Shown: positions 49,985-59,914 of the stretch, one piece after another | Layout: each line of letters starts with the position of its first letter | Position numbering within the stretch: the first letter of the stretch is position 1 | From: Ruania albidiflava DSM 18029 | Lineage (GTDB): Bacteria; Actinomycetota; Actinomycetes; Actinomycetales; Beutenbergiaceae | DNA length: 64,000 bases | Direction of reading: 5' to 3' | Assembly (NCBI RefSeq): GCF_000421225.1 | Contig: NZ_ATWL01000001.1 | Coordinates: 1-64,000, forward strand | Made by a program: the position numbers and the translations under genes | The notes under the pieces: generated by a model | Seen by the model: only the letters and a program-made list of their open reading frames with translations | What the model was told of the DNA's origin: nothing | Databases searched by the model: none

Positions 49985-51223
49985 GTGCCCGACCTGGTGG
50001 AGCTGACCGCGGGACCTGCCGTGCACGGCGGGCACTGCCTGTCCCGGCTGGAGGGGCGTGTGGTGTTCCTACGCCATGCGATCCCCGGGGAACGGGTGCG
50101 AGCCCGACTGACCGAGACCCGGAAGAAGGGGCACTGGCGGGCGGAGACCGTGGACGTGCTCGACCCTGCCCCGCAGCGGGTGCCGACCGTGTGGCCGGAG
50201 GCCGGTCCGGGCGGCGTGGGCGGCGGTGAGCTGGGGCACGTCAGTCTGTCCGGCCAGCTGGACTGGAAACGATCGGTCGTCGACGACGCGCTCGCCCGCA
50301 TCGCCCGGCTGCCGGCCGAGCACCCGGCCCGTGCCGGCCTGGTGGTGCGGCACGCCCCCGGGGAGGAGCAGCGTGGCGGGCTCGGGTACCGCACCCGGAT
50401 CGATCTGGTCGCCGACGGCGCTGGTCGCCCGGGGATGTACCGGTACCGCAGCCACGAGGTGCTGCCCGTAGCGCAGATGCCGCTGGCTGCACCGGGTATC
50501 GACCTCGAGGAGCTGCGCCGGCGTCGGTGGCGACCGGGACAGCGGATCGAAGCGGTAGCGCCGAGCACCGGTGAACCGCTGGTGCTGCTCGACGGTGCAC
50601 CGCTGCACGGCAACCGCAGGGTGGTCACCGAACGGGTGCAGCTCCCGGGTGCGGGGGAGTGGCGCTACCGGGTGGATGCGGCTGGTTTCTGGCAGGTGCA
50701 CCGCCTGGCGCCAGCGGTGCTGGTGGCCGCCGTGCTGGCAGCAGCCGACGTCCAGACCGGGGAGACCGTGCTGGACCTGTACTCCGGTGCCGGTCTGCTC
50801 ACCCTGCCGCTGGCAGACGCAGCGGGGGACCGGGGCACTGTGCACGCGGTGGAGGCCGATCCCCGTGCGGGCCGCAACGCCCGCAGGAACGCCCACACCC
50901 GTGGCCAGGTGGTGCTGCACCAGAGCTCGACCGAAGGTGCGCTGGCTACGCTGCCCCGGCCCGCCGTCGTCGTGCTGGATCCGCCCCGGCGGGGTGCCGG
51001 CGAGGCGGTGATGGCCCACCTGACGAGGTGGCGGCCACGGCGGATCGTGTACGTGGCCTGCGACCCGGCAGCCCTGGCTCGGGACGTCGGCTACGCGCGG
51101 GAGCAGGGGTACGAGCTGACCGGGCTGACCGGCTTCGACCTGTTCTGCCACACCCACCACGTGGAGTGCGTGGCCGTGCTGGAACCCGGCGCGTCGGTCG
51201 CGCCGGACAACGGGGTGCGATAA
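49985..51223 (+). CDS. TRAM-domain 23S rRNA/tRNA m5U methyltransferase (RlmD/TrmA family)
   Basis: 412 residues. An N-terminal TRAM-like beta barrel (about 4-60, GGHCLSRLEGRVVFLRHAIPGERVRARL) precedes a class I SAM domain with VLDLYSGAGLLTLPLA, VLDPPRRGAG and the catalytic Cys in YVACDPAALARDV. No CX5CX2C iron-sulfur motif is seen in the N-terminal part, so it is a cluster-free branch. Homolog of Rv2689c. GTG start, four-base gap from the permease. The stop codon lies in the palindromic region upstream of acnA. Confidence 0.9.
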   Translation: MPDLVELTAGPAVHGGHCLSRLEGRVVFLRHAIPGERVRARLTETRKKGHWRAETVDVLDPAPQRVPTVWPEAGPGGVGGGELGHVSLSGQLDWKRSVVDDALARIARLPAEHPARAGLVVRHAPGEEQRGGLGYRTRIDLVADGAGRPGMYRYRSHEVLPVAQMPLAAPGIDLEELRRRRWRPGQRIEAVAPSTGEPLVLLDGAPLHGNRRVVTERVQLPGAGEWRYRVDAAGFWQVHRLAPAVLVAAVLAAADVQTGETVLDLYSGAGLLTLPLADAAGDRGTVHAVEADPRAGRNARRNAHTRGQVVLHQSSTEGALATLPRPAVVVLDPPRRGAGEAVMAHLTRWRPRRIVYVACDPAALARDVGYAREQGYELTGLTGFDLFCHTHHVECVAVLEPGASVAPDNGVR

Positions 51224-51250
51224 GATATCTCGACATCGAGATAATTATCT
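51223..51250. promoter_or_regulatory. Three overlapping palindromes upstream of aconitase
   Basis: AGATATCT (51223-51230), TATCTCGACATCGAGATA (51226-51243, 8-base arms, 2-base centre) and AGATAATTATCT (51239-51250) form a nested AT-rich array of AGATA/TATCT half-sites, 68-95 bases before acnA. It overlaps the methyltransferase stop. Likely an operator or promoter-overlapping regulator site; the cognate regulator is not in the window. Confidence 0.6.
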
Positions 51251-51317
51251 GACGCAGGGCTTTCACAAGTACCGGTAGTACCCGGCACAGGCCCGCACAG
51301 TGAGCCGAGGAGTGGTT

Positions 51318-54143
51318 GTGAGCACCGTCGACAGCTTTGGCGCCAAGGGCACCTTGAGGGTGGGCGAGAAGGACTACGAGATCTACCGGCTGAGCGCCGT
51401 CGAGGGTCTGGACCGGCTGCCGTACAGCCTCAAGGTGCTGGCGGAGAACCTGCTGCGCACCGAGGACGGCACCAACATCACCGCCGACCACGTGCGCGCG
51501 CTGGCCGGCTGGGACCCGCAGGCTCAGCCCAGTACGGAGATCCAGTTCACCCCTGCGCGCGTGGTGATGCAGGACTTCACCGGTGTGCCGTGCGTGGTGG
51601 ACCTGGCCACGATGCGTGAGGCCGTGGCCGAGCTCGGTGGCGACCCGGCCTCGATCAACCCGCTCTCTCCGGCCGAGCTGGTGATCGACCACTCGGTGCA
51701 GATCGACGTGTTCGGCCGCGCCGACGCCTTCCAGCGGAACGTGGAGTTCGAGTACCGGCGCAACCACGAGCGCTACCAGTTCCTGCGCTGGGGCCAGACC
51801 GCGTTCGACGACTTCAAGGTGGTGCCGCCGGGCACCGGCATCGTGCACCAGGTGAACATCGAGTACCTGGCGCGGGTGGTGATGACCCGGGAGGTAGATG
51901 GTGTGCTGCGCGCCTACCCGGACACTCTGGTGGGTACCGACTCGCACACCACGATGGTCAACGGGCTGGGTGTGCTCGGCTGGGGCGTCGGTGGGATCGA
52001 GGCCGAGGCGGCGATGCTCGGCCAGCCGGTCTCGATGCTCATCCCGCGGGTGGTCGGCTTCAAGCTGAAGGGTGAGATCCCCTCCGGTGTGACCGCCACC
52101 GATGTGGTGCTGACCATCACCCAGATGCTCCGTGAGCACGGGGTGGTGGGCAAGTTCGTGGAGTTCTACGGCAAGGGTGTGGCCGAGGTGCCGCTGGCCA
52201 ACCGCGCCACCATCGGCAACATGAGCCCGGAGTTCGGCTCCACCGCCGCGATCTTCCCGATCGACGACGTCACCCTGGACTACCTGCGCCTCACCGGCCG
52301 GGACGAGTCCCAGGTGCAGCTGGTCGAGGCCTACGCCAAGGAGCAGGGCATGTGGCTGGCTCCGGGGTCCGAGGACTACACCGAGCCGGAGTTCTCGGAG
52401 TACATGGAGCTCGACCTGTCCACGGTGGTGCCCTCGATCGCCGGGCCGAAGCGCCCGCAGGACCGGATCGAGCTGACCCGGGCCAAGGAGCAGTTCCACG
52501 CTGACCTGAAGAACTACGTGCTGGACGGGCAGGGTATCGAGAAGAGCCCGGTGGACGAAGAGCTCGCGGACACCTTCCCGGCCTCGGACTCGCCCTCGCA
52601 CGACGCGCACGAGGAGTCCTCACCGCTGGGGCGGTCCAGCAGCTCACCGGTACGCGAGTCCAAGCGGGCCCACAAGCTCGTCGACGTGACCGCCGCGGAC
52701 GGCTCCACCTACCAGCTGGACCACGGCCGGGTGGCGATCGCCTCGATCACCTCGTGCACGAACACCTCCAACCCGGAGGTGATGCTCGCCGCGGGTCTGC
52801 TGGCCAAGCGCGCGGTGGAGAAGGGGCTGCAGGTCAAGCCGTGGGTGAAGACCTCGATGGCACCGGGGTCGCAGGTGGTGACCAACTACTACGAGAAGGC
52901 GGGCCTGTGGCCCTACCTGGAGAAGCTCGGCTACCACCTGGTGGGCTACGGCTGCACCACCTGTATCGGTAACTCCGGTCCGCTGCCGGACGAGGTCTCG
53001 AGGGTCGTCAACGAGCACGACCTGGCCGTGGTCTCCGTGCTCTCCGGGAACCGGAACTTCGAGGGCCGGATCAACCCGGACGTGAAGATGAACTACTTGG
53101 CCTCCCCTCCGCTGGTGATCGCCTACGCGCTGGCCGGCACGATGGACTTCGACTTCGAGACCGAGCCGCTGGGCACCAGCGAGGACGGCACCGAGGTGTT
53201 CCTCAAGGACATCTGGCCCAGCCCGCAGGAGGTGCAGGAGACGATCACCTCCTCGATCAGCCGCGAGATGTTCACCTCCGACTATGCGGACGTGTTCGCC
53301 GGTGACGAGCACTGGCGGTCCCTGGACACTCCGGAGGGCGACACGTTCGCCTGGGATCCGCAGTCCACCTACGTGCGCAAGCCCCCGTACTTCGAGGGCA
53401 TGGGCGTGCAGCCGGAGCCGGTGGCCGACATCTCTGGTGCCCGGGTGCTGGCCAAGCTCGGCGACTCGGTGACCACCGACCACATCTCCCCGGCCGGTTC
53501 GATCAAGCCGGACTCGCCGGCGGGCAAGTACCTCGCCGAGCGTGGGGTGGCGCGCAAGGACTTCAACTCCTACGGCTCCCGGCGTGGGAACCACGAGGTG
53601 ATGATCCGCGGCACATTCGCCAACATCCGGCTGCGCAACCAGCTGCTGGACGGTGTGGAGGGAGGGTTCACCAAGAACTTCCTCACCGGTGAGCAGGCCA
53701 CCATCTTCGACGCCGCACAGGACTACCAGGCCCAGGACATCCCGCTGGTGGTGCTCGGTGGTGCCGAGTACGGTTCCGGCTCCTCGCGGGACTGGGCGGC
53801 CAAGGGCACCCTGCTGCTCGGTGTGCGAGCGGTGATCGCCACCAGCTTCGAGCGGATCCACCGGTCGAACCTGATCGGGATGGGCGTGCTGCCGCTGGAG
53901 TTCCCCGAGGGCAAGAGCGCCGACGACCTCGGTCTGGACGGTACGGAGACCTACGACATCTCTGGGGTGACCGCGATGAACGACGGCCCCACGCCGGAGA
54001 CGGTGCAGGTCACCGCCACCAAGGAAGACGGATCTACGGTGGCCTTCGACGCCGTGGTGCGCATCGACACCCCCGGTGAGGCAGAGTACTACCGCAACGG
54101 CGGCATCCTGCAGTACGTGCTGCGTCAGCTGGTGGCTGCCTGA
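51318..54143 (+). CDS. acnA: Aconitate hydratase A
   Basis: 941 residues. Converts citrate to isocitrate with a 4Fe-4S cluster bound by the Cys in [11 protein letters not shown] and both Cys of [12 protein letters not shown]. Other markers are [33 protein letters not shown] and [18 protein letters not shown] disordered Ser/Glu-rich insertion of about 45 residues (about 412-456) splits the domains and is common in actinobacterial AcnA. GTG 51318 has GAGGAG five bases upstream; GTG 51300 is also in frame. A regulator site lies upstream. Cluster loss would give RNA-binding activity in this family. Confidence 0.97.
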   Translation: MSTVDSFGAKGTLRVGEKDYEIYRLSAVEGLDRLPYSLKVLAENLLRTEDGTNITADHVRALAGWDPQAQPSTEIQFTPARVVMQDFTGVPCVVDLATMREAVAELGGDPASINPLSPAELVIDHSVQIDVFGRADAFQRNVEFEYRRNHERYQFLRWGQTAFDDFKVVPPGTGIVHQVNIEYLARVVMTREVDGVLRAYPDTLVGTDSHTTMVNGLGVLGWGVGGIEAEAAMLGQPVSMLIPRVVGFKLKGEIPSGVTATDVVLTITQMLREHGVVGKFVEFYGKGVAEVPLANRATIGNMSPEFGSTAAIFPIDDVTLDYLRLTGRDESQVQLVEAYAKEQGMWLAPGSEDYTEPEFSEYMELDLSTVVPSIAGPKRPQDRIELTRAKEQFHADLKNYVLDGQGIEKSPVDEELADTFPASDSPSHDAHEESSPLGRSSSSPVRESKRAHKLVDVTAADGSTYQLDHGRVAIASITSCTNTSNPEVMLAAGLLAKRAVEKGLQVKPWVKTSMAPGSQVVTNYYEKAGLWPYLEKLGYHLVGYGCTTCIGNSGPLPDEVSRVVNEHDLAVVSVLSGNRNFEGRINPDVKMNYLASPPLVIAYALAGTMDFDFETEPLGTSEDGTEVFLKDIWPSPQEVQETITSSISREMFTSDYADVFAGDEHWRSLDTPEGDTFAWDPQSTYVRKPPYFEGMGVQPEPVADISGARVLAKLGDSVTTDHISPAGSIKPDSPAGKYLAERGVARKDFNSYGSRRGNHEVMIRGTFANIRLRNQLLDGVEGGFTKNFLTGEQATIFDAAQDYQAQDIPLVVLGGAEYGSGSSRDWAAKGTLLLGVRAVIATSFERIHRSNLIGMGVLPLEFPEGKSADDLGLDGTETYDISGVTAMNDGPTPETVQVTATKEDGSTVAFDAVVRIDTPGEAEYYRNGGILQYVLRQLVAA

Positions 54144-54161
54144 CCGGCAGGCCACGACGGA

Positions 54162-54201
54162 GGCGCCCCGTCGGTCCGGTGGGCCGGGCCGGCGGGGCGC
54201 C
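54162..54201 (+). terminator. Hairpin terminator after acnA
   Basis: GGCGCCCCG (54162-54170) pairs with CGGGGCGCC (54193-54201), with more pairing possible in the loop; 19 bases after the acnA stop. Confidence 0.6.
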
Positions 54202-54251
54202 GCTGTGTTTCCCGGGTGCGCTGCCGCCACGCTCCGGGCCGCTCGTGCCGT

Positions 54252-54292
54252 GGCCCGATGGCTCGTGCTCCCCGGTCCCGAGCCATCGGGCC
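54252..54292. repeat. Inverted repeat, first copy of a flanking element
   Basis: GGCCCGATGGCTCG (54252-54265) pairs perfectly with 54279-54292. The stretch 54252-54277 is also the reverse complement of 54995-55020 over 26 bases. Confidence 0.7.
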
Positions 54293-54307
54293 AGGTGCCG
54301 AGTGAAT
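54280..54307. repeat. 28-bp direct repeat, copy 1
   Basis: Identical to 55008-55035 over 28 bases and in the same orientation. The two copies bracket the nucleotidyltransferase gene. Confidence 0.8.
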
Positions 54308-54333
54308 CTTTCCAGCGCGCGAGGCGGGCTGCC

Positions 54334-54837
54334 TCAGCGCAGGTGTGCCCACTCGTGGTGCGGGTCGATACGGGCAACGGCCTGCCGGAGCCAGCTGCGC
54401 GCCCCCTCGTCCAGACGCGGCAGGGGCACATGGGCGTCGTGTCGGTCCTTCTCCCGCACTTGGGCAGCCTTGAACATCAGAGTGACTTCCGGCCGTTGGT
54501 ACCGAAGGCCGTCCGCGGCGACCCAGGTGACGTCGTCGAGATCCTCCGTGTGATCCGGATTGCGCTTGTTCGTCCACCGGCCGCCGAGGAAGAGGCGGAA
54601 CGCTTCGGCGTCGCTGGACAGGATCGATATGTCCATGTCCTCATGATCGCGATGGATGCCGGTGAAGGCCTCCAGGCTCCACCCGCCGATGATCCACCAG
54701 GGCCGATCAAACCCGGTCATGAAGTCCGCGATGGTGGTGGGATCCAGAGGAGCCCACCCGCCGTACCAGCGCTTGAACTCCTCGGGACCGAGCGGCCGGA
54801 CGTCACCGGGCGCGGCGTCGGGAGGCTGCGGTCTCAT
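54334..54837 (-). CDS. Nucleotidyltransferase-fold protein (aminoglycoside adenylyltransferase-like)
   Basis: 167 residues. GGWSLEAF (51-58) with Asp67 and Asp69 in HEDMDISI gives the GS-x-D-x-D pattern of minimal nucleotidyltransferases. The end (KDRHDAHVPLPRLDEGARSWL) matches the drug-modifying ANT/Lnu-like group. The third acidic residue is unclear. Substrate unknown; it need not be a resistance gene. ATG 54837 is chosen; the frame extends upstream into the repeat. Its codons look less G/C-rich than the neighbours, and 28-bp direct repeats flank it, suggesting later insertion. Confidence 0.75.
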   Translation of the reverse strand: MRPQPPDAAPGDVRPLGPEEFKRWYGGWAPLDPTTIADFMTGFDRPWWIIGGWSLEAFTGIHRDHEDMDISILSSDAEAFRLFLGGRWTNKRNPDHTEDLDDVTWVAADGLRYQRPEVTLMFKAAQVREKDRHDAHVPLPRLDEGARSWLRQAVARIDPHHEWAHLR

Positions 54838-55007
54838 GAGGTCAGGAGCATACTCGCCACCCACGGCCGCGAGATCGCAGCAGCAGTTCAGTCGCGTGCC
54901 TGGCGTAGCCGCTGACCGGGTGGTTCGGAGGTGGTGGCGGGCCGACGGGATCCAGCCGCCTTCGGCCGGCTCGGCACCGGGGCCGGGGAGTGGTGACCGG
55001 GGAGCAC

Positions 55008-55035
55008 GAGCCATCGGGCCAGGTGCCGAGTGAAT
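55008..55035. repeat. 28-bp direct repeat, copy 2
   Basis: Second copy of the repeat at 54280-54307. The 54838-55081 gap contains this and no recognisable gene; 54995-55020 is inverted relative to 54252-54277. Confidence 0.8.
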
Positions 55036-55081
55036 GGATTCACGCGGTGGTGGGGTGCGCGGGGGTGCGGCGGGTGCCCGG

Positions 55082-57082
55082 TCAGGCGGGGCTGAAGCCG
55101 AACACGCGGCCGTAGAAGGCGAGCTCGGCGGTCAGTGCCCGCTCGGTGCTCTCCGGCTTGCGGAACCCGTGGCCCTCAGGGAACAGGTGCACCTCGACCT
55201 CGTGCCCGGCCTTGCGCACCGCAGCGGCCATCTCCTCGGCCTGGTTCGGCGGCACCACCCGGTCCTCGGTGCCCTGGAAGATGATCATCGGCGCCGTCAG
55301 GGAAGCGACATGGTGGATCGGGGAGCGGTCCCGGTAGGTGGCCTGCTCGGCCGGGTAGGGGCCGACGAGCTGGTCCAGGTACCTGGACTCGAACTTGTGC
55401 GTCTGCGCGGCGAGCGCCTCCAGGTCGCCGATGCCGTAGTAGCTGGCGCCGGCGGCGAACGTGTCGGTGAACGTCAGCGCTGCGAGCGTGGTGAACCCGC
55501 CGGCACTACCGCCGCGGATGGCCATCCGCGCCGGGTCCACCAGCCCGCGGTCGGCCAGAGCCTGGGCGCCGGAGGCGCAGTCGGCCACGTCGACCACACC
55601 CCAGCGGCCGCGGAGCCGGTCCCGGTAGGCCCGGCCGTAGCCGGTGGAGCCGGTGTAGTTCACGTCCAGCACCGCGAACCCACGGCTGGTCCAGAACTGG
55701 ATACCGGCATCGAACCCGGGCAGGGACATGCCCGTGGGTCCGCCGTGGGAGATCACCAGCAGCGGCGGTAGCTCACCGGCGGGGGCCTGTGCAGTGCCGG
55801 CCGGCGGGTAGAAGAACCCGTAGGCGTCCCCGGTGCGGGAGGCCCAGATGACCTCCTCGGCCACGGAAACCGTCTCCGCGGGCACGGTCAGGTCGGTGCT
55901 CGCCCGGAGCACGTTCACCTGTCCCCGGCCCAGGTCCAGCTCCACCACGGCGGACGGACCGTCGTCCCGGTTGCCGACGAACACCACCCGCCCGTCCCCG
56001 GCGGCAAGGGAGCCGACCGGCTGCCAGGGTCCGTCCCACGCCTCCAGGGCACCGTTGGCAGTACGGACCGCCGCGAGGTGCCGGCGCCCGGCCACCGTGT
56101 AGGCGGCCATCAGGTGGTCGCTGTCCAGCACGCACAGGGTGCGGGTGCCCAGCTGCCACTGCGGCACGGTGAACTCTGCCTCCGCCGGGTGCAGGTGCCG
56201 GGTACGGACCTCTCCGTCGCGCTGCTCGGTGCGGTAGAGGTTCCACCAGCCGGTGCGGTCGTCGACGTGCACCAGGTCACCGTCAGCGGTCCACACCGGT
56301 TCGGCCACCGACACCCGGTCACCGCCGGCGACCCTGCGGCGGTGCACCAGCCGGGCCCCGCCGTCGGTCACCGAGGCGACGTGCAGGCGTCCGGCGTCCC
56401 AGGGCATGTCCGGGTGCGACCAGGCGATCCAGGCAAGTACCGCACCGTCGGGGCTGAGCCGCGGTGCAGCGACGAAGTCCTCATCCCGGACCAAGGTAGC
56501 CACCAGCTGCGGGTCCTCGGCCGCGGAACCGTCCAGCGGTACGGATACCAGCGTCGTGGTCGGATCGGTGCGGAAGGCACCAGGCCCGCCGTGGTCCTCG
56601 GCGACGGCGTAGAGCACCTCCCGCTGGGCATCCACCTCCAGGTCGGCGTACCGGCGTCCGTCCTCGGGCACCAGCGGCACCGCCTCGGCCCAGCCGTCGC
56701 CAGCCCGGTCGATCCGGTACAGGCGGTCGTCGGTGTGCGCGGAGAGCACCACACCGGTGGCGGTGAGTGCGTAGCTGCCACCGCCGTACTCGTTCACCCG
56801 GGTGCGTACCGGCACCGGTTCGCGGGCGCCGTCCCGGCCGGTCCAGAGCACCCGGTCCACGGTCCCGTCCGCGCGGCGGCGTACCAGCAGGGTGCGACCG
56901 CCGGCAGCCGGGTCGGACTCGGTCCAGTACGTGTCGCCGCCGTCCAGGGCGACCTCGCCCAGGGCGCGCGACCCTGTGGCCAGGTCGGCAGCGCTGATCG
57001 GACCGGGCCAGGAACCATAGGGCAGCAGCGGGCGAACGCCGTGATCGTCTCCGACCCCGGTGGTCGGTTCGTCGAGCGTCAT
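55082..57082 (-). CDS. S9 family prolyl oligopeptidase-like peptidase
   Basis: 666 residues: an N-terminal beta-propeller (about 30-390, with WTESDP, RLSPDGAVLAWIAW, EPVWTADGDLV) and a C-terminal alpha/beta hydrolase (about 400-666). The catalytic triad is Ser in IRGGSAGG, Asp in QGTEDRVV and His in FPEGHGF. HGGPTG forms the oxyanion part. Acylaminoacyl- or dipeptidyl-peptidase branch, cytoplasmic. Starts seven bases after the guaB1 stop on the same strand, so probably co-transcribed, with no obvious metabolic tie. Confidence 0.93.
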   Translation of the reverse strand: MTLDEPTTGVGDDHGVRPLLPYGSWPGPISAADLATGSRALGEVALDGGDTYWTESDPAAGGRTLLVRRRADGTVDRVLWTGRDGAREPVPVRTRVNEYGGGSYALTATGVVLSAHTDDRLYRIDRAGDGWAEAVPLVPEDGRRYADLEVDAQREVLYAVAEDHGGPGAFRTDPTTTLVSVPLDGSAAEDPQLVATLVRDEDFVAAPRLSPDGAVLAWIAWSHPDMPWDAGRLHVASVTDGGARLVHRRRVAGGDRVSVAEPVWTADGDLVHVDDRTGWWNLYRTEQRDGEVRTRHLHPAEAEFTVPQWQLGTRTLCVLDSDHLMAAYTVAGRRHLAAVRTANGALEAWDGPWQPVGSLAAGDGRVVFVGNRDDGPSAVVELDLGRGQVNVLRASTDLTVPAETVSVAEEVIWASRTGDAYGFFYPPAGTAQAPAGELPPLLVISHGGPTGMSLPGFDAGIQFWTSRGFAVLDVNYTGSTGYGRAYRDRLRGRWGVVDVADCASGAQALADRGLVDPARMAIRGGSAGGFTTLAALTFTDTFAAGASYYGIGDLEALAAQTHKFESRYLDQLVGPYPAEQATYRDRSPIHHVASLTAPMIIFQGTEDRVVPPNQAEEMAAAVRKAGHEVEVHLFPEGHGFRKPESTERALTAELAFYGRVFGFSPA

Positions 57083-57089
57083 CCGCGGG

Positions 57090-58652
<1,563 letters not shown>

Positions 58653-59735
58653 TCAGGCCACGGCTCGGAAGTACACGTTGAACGGGTCGGAGTCCAGAGT
58701 GGTCGTCTGCACGTCGGTGAACCCCGCCGCACCGAGCATCCGGGTGGCCAGCTGAGTACCCCATCCGGAGCCCAGCCCTGCACCGCCCTGGCCGAGGGAG
58801 ATCGTCATGCAGTGCAGCAGGGACACGGTGTACAGGTACGCACCCCAGGGCAGCTCGACGTTCTCCTCGAGGTTGCTGGAGGCACGAAAGTCGACCATCA
58901 GGAACACACCTCCAGGGCGCAGGCTGCGCCGGATCTCGGCCAGCACGCGGTCCGGGTAGGCCTGGTCATGGATGGCGTCGAACGCAGTGACCAGGTCGAA
59001 CTGGCCCGGCGCCTCCAGGTGGGCGGCGTCCCGGCAGACGAACTCAGCATTGGTCAGACCCATCGCGGCGGCCTCGGCGCGGGCCACCTCGAGCGGTTCG
59101 GGCAGGAAGTCGTAGCCGGTCACCCTGCTGTGTGGGTAGCGCTGGGCGATGAGGTTGACGGCATGGCCTCGCCCGCAGCCGATGTCGGCCACGTCGATCC
59201 CGGTTTCGAGCTGGTCGGTCCGGTCGGTGACGGGCAGGATGTGGTCGATCAGTGCGGCGTCGTGCACGGCTGCGCTCTCCTCGGCCATCGCTTCCTGGAA
59301 CCTGGGGTAGTCCCGGTAGCCGGTGCCGCCGCCCGTGCTGAAGCAGTCCCGGACCCGGGGCAGCACCCGGGTGAGCTCGCCGAGCATGGACAGACTTCGG
59401 GCCAGGTTGTCCGCCCCGTCGCCGGTGAGGACGGCCGCAGCAGCGGGCGGTAGCCGGTAGGTGCCCTCTCCAGGCTGGTAGCAGATGAGCCTGCCGCAGG
59501 TCGCGGCAGCGAGCCACTCCCGGACGTAGCGTTCCTGCAGACCGGCGGCATCGGCGATCTGGGCCGAGGTCGACGGCGGAAGGTCACCGAGCGTACGCAA
59601 CAGTCCGGTGTCGTGGCCGAGCGCCACGAGCAGGGCCAGGGACCCGCCTTCCATCACCTGGAGCATCCGGGCGGTAGCGTCCTGGAGGGTCGGGTCTGGT
59701 GGTGCGGGTGGGGTGTCAGTGTGTTCGCGAAGCAT
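58653..59735 (-). CDS. SAM-dependent methyltransferase with winged-helix N-terminus
   Basis: 360 residues. The N-terminal winged-helix domain (about 20-100, STSAQIADAAGLQERYVREWLAA) resembles O-methyltransferase dimerisation regions. The C-terminal class I SAM domain (about 160-330) has VADIGCGRGHAVNLIA and FDLVTAFDAIHDQ. Related to Rv2258c-type enzymes of unknown substrate. ATG with AAGGCGAG upstream. Downstream of a LuxR regulator on the same strand, but separated by 179 bases with its own promoter. Confidence 0.88.
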   Translation of the reverse strand: MLREHTDTPPAPPDPTLQDATARMLQVMEGGSLALLVALGHDTGLLRTLGDLPPSTSAQIADAAGLQERYVREWLAAATCGRLICYQPGEGTYRLPPAAAAVLTGDGADNLARSLSMLGELTRVLPRVRDCFSTGGGTGYRDYPRFQEAMAEESAAVHDAALIDHILPVTDRTDQLETGIDVADIGCGRGHAVNLIAQRYPHSRVTGYDFLPEPLEVARAEAAAMGLTNAEFVCRDAAHLEAPGQFDLVTAFDAIHDQAYPDRVLAEIRRSLRPGGVFLMVDFRASSNLEENVELPWGAYLYTVSLLHCMTISLGQGGAGLGSGWGTQLATRMLGAAGFTDVQTTTLDSDPFNVYFRAVA

Positions 59736-59759
59736 GGGGCTCGCCTTCTTCGTCTCGGT

Positions 59760-59778
59760 CCGGTGCGGGCTGCACCGG
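59760..59778 (-). other. Small hairpin in the methyltransferase leader
   Basis: CCGGTGC (59760-59766) pairs with GCACCGG (59772-59778), 5-base loop, 25 bases before the start codon and within the predicted leader. Confidence 0.4.
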
Positions 59779-59788
59779 TGATGGGACG

Positions 59789-59840
59789 ACGCTAGGTGCC
59801 TCGGGTCGCGGCCGGCATCGGGCGAACACACCAACGTGTG
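59789..59840 (-). promoter_or_regulatory. Promoter of the methyltransferase gene with upstream inverted repeat
   Basis: TAGCGT (59794-59789) on the minus strand with a poor -35. CACAC-N4-GTGTG (59827-59840) lies about 45 bases upstream of the predicted transcription start, a typical activator place; the arms are only five bases long. Confidence 0.35.
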
Positions 59841-59914
59841 CCAGCGCAGATGGGGCAGACAGTGCAGGCCGGCCAGGGGACTGGGCAGGACCTGTTCCGA
59901 CATGGCGAGCAGGT

